Source of the DNA: Avrilella dinanensis
GTDB lineage: Bacteria > Bacteroidota > Bacteroidia > Flavobacteriales > Flavobacteriaceae
DNA: 64,000 nt
Assembly: GCF_002807015.1 (NCBI RefSeq)
Contig: NZ_NIPO01000001.1
Span: 2,177,657 to 2,241,656, forward strand
Reading direction: 5' to 3'
Shown here: positions 26,562-33,368 of the stretch, in pieces
Layout: each line of letters begins with the position of its first letter
Numbering within the stretch: position 1 is the stretch's first letter
The notes under the pieces: generated by a model
What the model was told of the DNA's origin: nothing
Database searches by the model: none
Seen by the model: only the letters and a program-made list of their open reading frames with translations
Program-made: the position numbers and the translations under genes

Positions 26562-28751
26562 ATGTCATCAATAAGATTAGAAGCATTAAAATTAGCCAAT
26601 GCCAGAAAACCGGTAACGATTAACCACACTGCAAAAAAATCCGAAATATTCGGATCCAATGTCTTTAACGACAAAGCTATGCGTCAGTATTTAACTCCCG
26701 AAGCCTATCGTGCAGTAAAAGACGCAGTTGATTTTGGTAAAAAAATCGACCGTAAGCTCGCAGATAATATAGCACAGGGAATGCGTGACTGGGCAATGTC
26801 AAAAGGCGTAACGCATTACACGCACTGGTTTCAGCCTTTGACAGGGACAACAGCAGAAAAACACGATGCTTTTTTTGAAACTTCATTTGATGGCAAAGAC
26901 CCACTGGAAAAATTCAACGGAAGTCAGCTCGTTCAGCAAGAACCCGATGCGTCTTCATTTCCGAACGGCGGAATCCGGAATACTTTCGAGGCAAGAGGAT
27001 ATACAGCTTGGGACCCGACGTCGCCGGCATTCATTTTCGGGACAGCACTTTGTATTCCGACCGTGTTTGTTTCTTATACCGGTGAAGCGTTAGACAACAA
27101 AGCTCCTTTGCTCAGGGCATTATCAGTAGTGGACCAGGCAGCGACGGCAGTAGCGAAATATTTCGATAAAAATGTAAAAAAAGTAACCCCAACGTTGGGT
27201 TGGGAACAGGAATTCTTTTTGATAGATAGTGCTTTGGCAAATTCACGACCGGATATCACACAAACAGGCAGAACATTGCTCGGGCATGTATCAGCGAAAG
27301 GGCAACAGTTAGAAGACCATTATTTCGGATCGATTCCGTCCAGAGTGATGAGCTATATGAGAGATTTGGAATATGAATGCATGTTGCTCGGTATTCCGGT
27401 TAAAACAAGACATAATGAAGTGGCTCCCAATCAGTTTGAACTGGCACCGATATTTGAAGAAACCAATCTGGCGGTTGACCACAATTCATTATTGATGGAT
27501 TTAATGCAAAAAGTAGCTGAGCGACATGATTTTAAAGTGCTGTTTCACGAAAAGCCATTCAAAGGAGTAAACGGTTCCGGGAAACACAACAATTGGTCGC
27601 TGGCAACCGACACCGGCATAAACTTACTGTCGCCGGGCAAAACCCCGATGAGCAATTTACAGTTTTTGACTTTTTTTATTAATACAATCAAAGCTGTACA
27701 TCAATACGAAGATTTGCTAAGAGCGTCTGTAGCCTCTGCGTCCAATGACCACAGGCTTGGAGCGAATGAAGCACCGCCGGCAATCGTATCTATATTTATC
27801 GGGCATCAGCTGACTAAAGTTTTGGAAGAATTGGAAAACGTCAAGAAAGGAAAGCTTTCGCCACAGGAAAAAACGGATTTAAAACTAAATGTAGTAGGTA
27901 AAATTCCTGATGTATTGTTAGATAATACAGACCGTAACCGTACTTCGCCGTTTGCTTTTACCGGAAACAAATTTGAATTCAGAGCAGTCGGCTCAACGGC
28001 AAACTGTGCCAATCCGATGACGACTTTGAATTCGATTGTTGCCCGTCAGCTCATTGAGTTTAAAAAACAGGTTGACCAGCTAATCGACACAAAAGGACTC
28101 AAAAAAGACGAGGCTATCTTTAATGTGTTGAGAGAATATATCAAAGAAACCAAAAGTATATTATTTGAAGGCGACGGATATAGTGAAGAGTGGGAAAAAG
28201 AAGCAGAAAAAAGAGGTTTGTCTAACAACAAAAACACACCTTCGGCACTCAAAGCAAAAGTGTCTAAAAAATCGATTGAGCTGTTTGATACTTTAGGCGT
28301 AATGAACGCTACCGAAGTAGAGGCAAGATATGAAATTGAGCTGGAAGAATACATCAAAAAAATACAGATTGAAGGGCGTGTGCTTGGTGATATTGCCAGA
28401 AACCACGTGATTCCGACAGCTATTCAATATCAGAACCAGCTGATAGAAAATGTAAAAGGATTAAAAGAAATCTTCGGGAAAGAATATGAAGAACTGGCAA
28501 AAGAACCAATAATATTAATCCGGAAAATATCTGGTCATATCGCCGCCATCAACGAAAATGTTCATTTGATGATTGACGAACGTAAATCGGCAAACTTGAC
28601 CGAGGATATTGAGAAAAAAGCGTATGCTTACTGCAACGAAATAAGACCTTATTTTGATATTATCAGACATCATGCTGATAAACTGGAATTACTCGTTGAT
28701 AACGAAATGTGGACACTCACAAAATACAGAGAGTTGTTATTCACTAAATAA
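26562..28751 (+). CDS. glnA: Glutamine synthetase type III
   Basis: About 729 residues from ATG 26562. An upstream in-frame start at 26508 is rejected because the -7 box lies inside that extension. Length (about twice GSI/GSII monomer) and the opening MSSIRLEALKLANARKP, FGSNVFNDKAMRQYL, WFQPLTGTTAEKHDAFF are diagnostic of GSIII (GlnN). Catalytic-core motifs include GWEQEFFLID, NGSGKHNNWS and NKFEFRAVGSTANCA. It makes glutamine from glutamate and ammonium in the cytosol. It stands alone with its own promoter and terminator, with no PII or sensor gene adjacent. Confidence 0.94.
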   Translation: MSSIRLEALKLANARKPVTINHTAKKSEIFGSNVFNDKAMRQYLTPEAYRAVKDAVDFGKKIDRKLADNIAQGMRDWAMSKGVTHYTHWFQPLTGTTAEKHDAFFETSFDGKDPLEKFNGSQLVQQEPDASSFPNGGIRNTFEARGYTAWDPTSPAFIFGTALCIPTVFVSYTGEALDNKAPLLRALSVVDQAATAVAKYFDKNVKKVTPTLGWEQEFFLIDSALANSRPDITQTGRTLLGHVSAKGQQLEDHYFGSIPSRVMSYMRDLEYECMLLGIPVKTRHNEVAPNQFELAPIFEETNLAVDHNSLLMDLMQKVAERHDFKVLFHEKPFKGVNGSGKHNNWSLATDTGINLLSPGKTPMSNLQFLTFFINTIKAVHQYEDLLRASVASASNDHRLGANEAPPAIVSIFIGHQLTKVLEELENVKKGKLSPQEKTDLKLNVVGKIPDVLLDNTDRNRTSPFAFTGNKFEFRAVGSTANCANPMTTLNSIVARQLIEFKKQVDQLIDTKGLKKDEAIFNVLREYIKETKSILFEGDGYSEEWEKEAEKRGLSNNKNTPSALKAKVSKKSIELFDTLGVMNATEVEARYEIELEEYIKKIQIEGRVLGDIARNHVIPTAIQYQNQLIENVKGLKEIFGKEYEELAKEPIILIRKISGHIAAINENVHLMIDERKSANLTEDIEKKAYAYCNEIRPYFDIIRHHADKLELLVDNEMWTLTKYRELLFTK

Positions 28752-28758
28752 TTACTGA

Positions 28759-28787
28759 AAACCACCTTGTTAAGAGGTGGTTTTTTG
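28759..28787 (+). terminator. Terminator of glnA
   Basis: AAACCACCT and AGGTGGTTT around a short loop, followed by T-run, 8 bp after the glnA stop. Confidence 0.85.
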
Positions 28788-28906
28788 TATATTTGAATAT
28801 CTTTTTTACTGGCGGAAAATAATAAAATTTACTTTTTTTTTCGCAAAAGTATGTAGATACTATTTTTTTTTGTATTATTGTTAAAAAAATGATAAGTACT
28901 AGTCAT

Positions 28907-29707
28907 ATGAAGAAATTAATTCTTTCAGTCGGAGCAGTGTTTATGCTTACTTTGGGCGTAAATGCACAGAGACATCATTCAAATCCTGTTACAACCAGTG
29001 TAAAGGTCGGAGCTAATTTATCCAATGTTTCAGGACAAGCTCAGGAAATTAGACCATTGTTTCATATCGCAGGTGGTGTCGAGTTTCCATTATCTTACCG
29101 CAAACAGTTTGCTGTTCAATTGGAGCTGATGTATTCTGCACAAGGATATAAAGGTAAGGAATATGAACAAATCACTTTTCAGAAAGAAGATTTTGGTTCA
29201 GTAAAATTAGAAGATGTTAAGTTAGATTATCTCTACATTCCTTTAACCCTGAAATATTATCTGGGGGATAACTTCGCCATTGAAGCCGGTGGACAAATCG
29301 GATATCTGATGAATGCCAGCGGAAGTTTCGATATTCACAAAGCCAATGTGTACCGAAACAGATTGAGCGAGGCACAAACCGGTTTGGATCAAGCTTTGTT
29401 TGAAGCAGGATATCGAAGTAAAGACCATAAAGATTATTACGAAACGATGGATTACGGCGTAGTATTTGGTATAAATGCACAGTTGAACAATGGTATGTAT
29501 CTTAATTTCAGATATTACTTAGGTATGCAGGATATCTACAAAAAAGATAACCATTTGAGCCCGTTGGTTCATTGGGAAAAACCACAGGAAATGCCGGTGG
29601 AAGAATACCAGTTTTATATGGCTGAAATCGATTACATCAACGAACAACTGAGTTTTGACCCGGTAAAAAATTCCGTGATTCAAATCTCAGTAGGATACAG
29701 ATTTTAA
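28907..29707 (+). CDS. Outer-membrane beta-barrel (porin family) protein
   Basis: About 266 residues from ATG 28907, which gives a proper signal peptide MKKLILSVGAVFMLTLGVNAQ; the ATG at 28889 adds a needless MISTSH. Barrel strands alternate (TTSVKVGANLSNVSG, LYIPLTLKYYLGDNFAIEAG, MYLNFRYYLGMQDIY) and it ends SVIQISVGYRF with C-terminal Phe, as in the OMP_b-brl_2 family. Function unknown. It is a paralogue of the next gene (same layout, same final strand), though this copy has an extra soluble loop around residues 135-170. Confidence 0.82.
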   Translation: MKKLILSVGAVFMLTLGVNAQRHHSNPVTTSVKVGANLSNVSGQAQEIRPLFHIAGGVEFPLSYRKQFAVQLELMYSAQGYKGKEYEQITFQKEDFGSVKLEDVKLDYLYIPLTLKYYLGDNFAIEAGGQIGYLMNASGSFDIHKANVYRNRLSEAQTGLDQALFEAGYRSKDHKDYYETMDYGVVFGINAQLNNGMYLNFRYYLGMQDIYKKDNHLSPLVHWEKPQEMPVEEYQFYMAEIDYINEQLSFDPVKNSVIQISVGYRF

Positions 29708-29744
29708 TTTTTAATAAACATTTTTTAATTAAACTACAATCATT

Positions 29745-30404
29745 ATGAAAAAAGTTATTTTAAGTTTATTTGCATTGGCAGCTATGGGATTGTCTGCTAA
29801 CGCACAACAAGTAGTAAAATTCGGACCAAAAGCAGGTGTGAACATTGCTAACTTAAATGGAAGCGAAGCAGATACAGATATGAAAATAGGTTTTCATGTA
29901 GGTGCCTTTGCAGAAATTTTCTTTACAGATAAATTTGCTTTGCAACCGGAGGTAGTGTTTTCACAACAAGGGGCTAAAGCATCAGGAGAGTTTCCATACT
30001 CTGGTACATTTAATGGTGTTCAGGTTGATATATTATTAGACGGTGAGCAATCTACTACACTAAGTTATATAAATATTCCAGTTATGGCTAAATATTACGT
30101 AATTGATAATTTAGCTATTGAAGCAGGACCTTATGTAGGTTTCTTAATGAAATCAGAAATGGAAATTGAAGGAGATTATACAGTTCAAGGACAAACGATG
30201 TCTTTTAATGAAACTTTTGATATTAAAGAAACAATGAATAGCGTAGATTATGGTTTAGGACTTGGAGCAAGTTACAGTATGGATAATGGCTTCTTTGGTG
30301 GGGCAAGATATAATTTAGGTCTTTCAGATATTTTTAAAGACGATGCAGGAGAAGACGGAATCAAAAACGGTGTAATCCAAATTTCAGTTGGATACAAATT
30401 CTAA
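29745..30404 (+). CDS. Outer-membrane beta-barrel (porin family) protein, paralogue of the upstream gene
   Basis: 219 residues. Signal peptide MKKVILSLFALAAMGLSANAQ, then VVKFGPKAGVNIANLNG, FALQPEVVFSQQGAK, YINIPVMAKYYVIDNLAIEAG and the terminal strand GVIQISVGYKF. It fits the OMP_b-brl_2 (PorT-like) eight-stranded barrel family. It is 37 bp from its paralogue and ends in a strong terminator, so the two may be one transcript. No ligand or role can be inferred. Confidence 0.85.
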   Translation: MKKVILSLFALAAMGLSANAQQVVKFGPKAGVNIANLNGSEADTDMKIGFHVGAFAEIFFTDKFALQPEVVFSQQGAKASGEFPYSGTFNGVQVDILLDGEQSTTLSYINIPVMAKYYVIDNLAIEAGPYVGFLMKSEMEIEGDYTVQGQTMSFNETFDIKETMNSVDYGLGLGASYSMDNGFFGGARYNLGLSDIFKDDAGEDGIKNGVIQISVGYKF

Positions 30405-30428
30405 TTGAATCGATAAATTTTGTAATTT

Positions 30429-30455
30429 AACCACCTCTTAGCAGGTGGTTTTTTT
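30429..30455 (+). terminator. Terminator of the barrel genes, abutting the xerD start
   Basis: AACCACCT and AGGTGGTT pair, and the T-run ends exactly at the base before the xerD ATG (30456). Confidence 0.85.
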
Positions 30456-31364
30456 ATGCAAAAAAGTATATGGCAGTCTTACGGAAAAATCTTTACAGAT
30501 TATCTCAAATTAGAACGGGGATTATCTGCAAACACTTGTCATAATTATGCTTTGGATATTCAAAAATTTTCAGCTTTTTTTGAAAACCGTCCCGAACTGA
30601 CTGTGCAGGATATTACCGATGATGATATTCGTTCCTATTTATATCATTTGTCCGAATACGTTTCGCCGGCAACGCAATCACGAACGATATCCACATTACG
30701 GAGCTTTTTCGATTTCTTGTTATTGGAAAAATATGTAGAAAAGAACCCGGTAGAATTTATCGAACTACCCATACAAACCCGGAAAATCCCAGTAGTTTTA
30801 TCTACCGAAGAAATTGATAAAATGGTTGCCTGTATTGATTTATCTAAAGAAGAAGGCACGCGAAACAAGGCTATAATTGAAACACTCTATGGTTGTGGTT
30901 TACGTGTGAGTGAGCTGGTATCGTTGCGTATTTCAGATTTATTTTTTGAAGAAAGTTTCATTAGGGTAGTCGGCAAGGGCAGTAAAGAGCGTTTTGTACC
31001 AATTGCAGACACCACTATGAAGTATATTAACATTTACATCAACCATTCCAGAAACCAGCTGAACATACAAAAAGACTTTGAGGATATTTTATTTCTCAAT
31101 CGTCGCGGCAGACAGCTTACCCGAGCAATGATTTTCACGATTACCAAGCAGTTAGCTAAAGAGGCGGGCATCAGCAAATCGGTAAGTCCGCATATATTTC
31201 GGCATTCATTTGCGACGCATTTGCTCGAAAACGGAGCTAATCTTTATGCAATTCAAATGATGCTCGGACATGAATCTATCACGACTACCGAGATTTATAT
31301 GCACGTGGACAGAAAAAAACTCAGACAAACATTGGAAGAATTCCATCCGTGGGCAAAACAGTGA
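30456..31364 (+). CDS. xerD: Site-specific tyrosine recombinase XerD
   Basis: 302 residues. N-terminal SAM-like core-binding domain (SYGKIFTDYLKLERGLSANT) and C-terminal catalytic domain with all conserved residues: Arg150 (GCGLRVSEL), Lys174 (VGKGSKER), His246 and Arg249 (HIFRHSFATHLL), His272 (LGHESI) and nucleophile Tyr281 (EIYMHV). It resolves chromosome dimers at dif with a partner Xer recombinase and FtsK. There is no integrase-type neighbour, so this is the housekeeping copy. It starts directly after a terminator, with no room for its own leader. Confidence 0.93.
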   Translation: MQKSIWQSYGKIFTDYLKLERGLSANTCHNYALDIQKFSAFFENRPELTVQDITDDDIRSYLYHLSEYVSPATQSRTISTLRSFFDFLLLEKYVEKNPVEFIELPIQTRKIPVVLSTEEIDKMVACIDLSKEEGTRNKAIIETLYGCGLRVSELVSLRISDLFFEESFIRVVGKGSKERFVPIADTTMKYINIYINHSRNQLNIQKDFEDILFLNRRGRQLTRAMIFTITKQLAKEAGISKSVSPHIFRHSFATHLLENGANLYAIQMMLGHESITTTEIYMHVDRKKLRQTLEEFHPWAKQ

Positions 31365-31387
31365 TAACACTTGTTCTTTTGAAAAAT

Positions 31388-31446
31388 TGTCATGCCGACG
31401 ATAGGAGGAATCTTTGCAAAGATGCTTTCTTAATGTCGGCACGACA
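31388..31446. repeat. 59-bp palindromic repeat between convergent genes
   Basis: Arms TGTCATGCCGAC (31388-31399) and GTCGGCACGACA (31435-31446) are inverted with one mismatch, and a perfect inner palindrome ATCTTTGCAAAGAT lies between them. It is just past xerD and the convergent small gene and could end both transcripts. A diverged form of its core lies in 21678-21985. Confidence 0.6.
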
Positions 31447-31461
31447 AACATAACATATGAA

Positions 31462-31650
31462 TTAATAAGCCAGATTTAACTCACTCAATTCAGGTTTGTT
31501 TTTTACGAACTCATTTACCCATTTGTATAACTGTTCAAGTTCGTACGGCAGCAAATAAGTTTTAGCTTTTTTAAGTTCCTTTGCAAATAAATTAGGGTCA
31601 AAACTTACTGTTTCCAAAACCTGTTTGATAAAATGCAGTTTGTTTCTCAT
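31462..31650 (-). CDS. Small conserved flavobacterial protein, unknown function
   Basis: 62 residues, ATG at 31650, no signal peptide or membrane segment. Predicted all-helical: MRNKLHFIKQVLETVSFDPN, LFAKELKKAKTYLLPYELEQ, LYKWVNEFVKNKPEL. The pattern of alternating hydrophobic and charged residues and the SFDPxLFxKELxKA-like signature are familiar from short hypothetical proteins in Flavobacteriaceae, which is why I call it real despite its size. No function is known. Confidence 0.65.
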   Translation of the reverse strand: MRNKLHFIKQVLETVSFDPNLFAKELKKAKTYLLPYELEQLYKWVNEFVKNKPELSELNLAY

Positions 31651-31722
31651 GGGGTTAAACTTTTGGTTAGTCCGTTAGTATAACGCAAAAAGCAGACCTA
31701 TATTGTATGGAATATTGATGTT

Positions 31723-32376
31723 TTAGATAAGTTTAACAGCCTGTGTCATTTCTCTTTTTCCGGGAGGTCCGGCAAGTTTTTGAACGTCAAATCCGAGAGC
31801 TTTTAAATTTCTTGTAACCACGCCCTTGCAGGCATAAGTAACCCAGATTCCGTTTGATTTTAGTGCGTGAAAACATTTTTGAAGAATAGCTTTGTCCCAC
31901 AAATGTGGTTGATAATTATAACCGAATACATCGAAATAAATAATGTCAAATTGACAGTCGAAATCCATATCTTCAAAAAACGTCAGGTGTTTCTGCAATG
32001 TAAAGTAATCGGATATAGTTATGGGGTTTTCCCACTCACAGCGGTGTAATTTTTCAAAAAGAGCCTGATTTTCTTGCGCGTAATTGAGTGCCGACCATTC
32101 ATTTTCTTCTAAAGGATAGGCTTCCAAAGCGGTGTAATTGATTTGGATTTTTCTCTCGTGAGCATATTCGGCGGTAAGCAATGCGTTCAATCCGGTGCCA
32201 AATCCCATTTCTAATATATTTATATCATTTGAAGATGAACAAGCCACGCCGTTCCGGATATAAACGTGCTTGGCTTCGGCAATTGCACCATGCACCGAAT
32301 GATACGTTTCGCCCATTTCTTCTACAAAAACAGAGTGAGAGCCGTCTTTGGTTTCAATGATTTTCCGGTTGTACAT
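31723..32376 (-). CDS. mnmD: tRNA (mnm5s2U34)-methyltransferase MnmD
   Basis: About 217 residues from the ATG at 32376; the frame is open further but the upstream gene ends there and MYNRKIIETKDGSHSV is the expected start. Class-I SAM methyltransferase of the DUF752 family: ILEMGFGTGLNALLTAEYA (SAM loop), IIYFDVFGYNYQPHLWD and GPPGKREMTQA at the end. It corresponds to the methyltransferase half of MnmC, here without the FAD oxidase domain. The ATG overlaps the upstream stop by one base (TAATG). Confidence 0.88.
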   Translation of the reverse strand: MYNRKIIETKDGSHSVFVEEMGETYHSVHGAIAEAKHVYIRNGVACSSSNDINILEMGFGTGLNALLTAEYAHERKIQINYTALEAYPLEENEWSALNYAQENQALFEKLHRCEWENPITISDYFTLQKHLTFFEDMDFDCQFDIIYFDVFGYNYQPHLWDKAILQKCFHALKSNGIWVTYACKGVVTRNLKALGFDVQKLAGPPGKREMTQAVKLI

Positions 32377-32807
32377 TATTGAGAAATATACAGCTTTTTT
32401 ATTCGGGTAATCGGCCCGCCGCACTTTACCTGATGGCACTGAATGCAGGCATCTACCATTTTGTTGTATGCCTCAATAGGATTTTTACTTTGGTAAATTT
32501 CCTTTTGCATTTCAATGTAAATTTTCGCATTTTCCTGAAAAAAATCATCGTTGTCAGTCGGGTCGGTAAATTCGGCAGTAAAGATTTTATCAAAGTTTGC
32601 CGGATATTCGCCCAAATCTTCGGCATTAGCAATCTGGTGCTTTAACTGCAGATTGTAGGCATACATTTGCTCCATTAGCATAGCCATTTCCGACGGATTA
32701 TAAGTTTCCAAAGCCTCTTTAGGTTCGGTAGTTTGGTTTTCCTCGACCTTTTTTTGACAGGATGTGAAAACCAAAATACCGATTAAAAAACAGAAAAATC
32801 TATTCAT
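32376..32807 (-). CDS. Lipoprotein with a single c-type haem motif
   Basis: 143 residues. SPII signal with lipid Cys17 (ILVFTSC). The mature part is helical (YNPSEMAMLMEQMYAYNLQL) and ends with the covalent-haem motif CIQCH (C121, C124, H125), a placement near the C-terminus that resembles cytochrome c-prime-like four-helix proteins. Probably a periplasmic, membrane-tethered monohaem cytochrome. Its start overlaps the DUF4920 stop and its stop overlaps the mnmD start by one base each. Redox partner unknown. Confidence 0.75.
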   Translation of the reverse strand: MNRFFCFLIGILVFTSCQKKVEENQTTEPKEALETYNPSEMAMLMEQMYAYNLQLKHQIANAEDLGEYPANFDKIFTAEFTDPTDNDDFFQENAKIYIEMQKEIYQSKNPIEAYNKMVDACIQCHQVKCGGPITRIKKLYISQ

Positions 32808-33325
32808 TATTGTTCAGCAATTAATACGCCGGTAGCCTCAAATCTAAGTGTGCGTTTCGGCTCGGTAATCTGGTCGATTTCTTCCTGAGATTTTCCGGCA
32901 TCTTTGGCGTAATGTTTCAATTCATCAACCGGAATTTCCTCTAGATAGGCCTTGCCTTCTGTAATAACATCACGGTCTTCTGCATTCATCGGAATCGTAA
33001 ATAAGTAATCTTTAAAGCGTACAAAACTTTCTTTTTCTTCGCCCAAATCCACAGTCATCCAGCAACCTTTTTTCTGACAAACTTTTTTAGTTTTTGATTT
33101 GAACTTCACTTGGATAGTGTCACCCAAAGTCAGGTTATCGTATTTTTCTTTCATTTCTGTCATAGAAATGTATCCATCAGCAGAAATACTATCGCCGAAA
33201 GTAGCATATTTAACTTCTTCGTTCGTTGTTGCAACCTCTGTTTCCGGTGCAGTTTCGCTTTTTTTCTCATTGTTGCACGATGCTAAAGCAAGGGCAAAAA
33301 ACAAAATACAAGATATTTTTTTCAT
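32807..33325 (-). CDS. DUF4920-domain lipoprotein
   Basis: 172 residues. Signal MKKISCILFFALALASC (lipid Cys17), a low-complexity linker, then the DUF4920 domain: YATFGDSISADGYISMTEM, VKFKSKTKKVCQKKGCWMTV with the conserved CxxxxC pair, and VDELKHYAKDAGKSQEEI. The family is periplasmic and uncharacterised; the Cys pair in VCQKKGC suggests metal or redox chemistry, which fits the c-haem lipoprotein encoded next. First gene of a three-gene overlapping operon; a possible -7 box TATCTTAG lies at 33341-33348. Confidence 0.85.
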   Translation of the reverse strand: MKKISCILFFALALASCNNEKKSETAPETEVATTNEEVKYATFGDSISADGYISMTEMKEKYDNLTLGDTIQVKFKSKTKKVCQKKGCWMTVDLGEEKESFVRFKDYLFTIPMNAEDRDVITEGKAYLEEIPVDELKHYAKDAGKSQEEIDQITEPKRTLRFEATGVLIAEQ

Positions 33326-33340
33326 GATTAAATTTTTCGG

Positions 33341-33348
33341 CTAAGATA
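33341..33348 (-). promoter_or_regulatory. Candidate -7 box of the DUF4920 operon
   Basis: TATCTTAG on the minus strand, one base off TAnnTTTG, about 16 bp before the ATG at 33325. Confidence 0.4.
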
Positions 33349-33368
33349 CGGTTTTTGTCGTAAATCGA

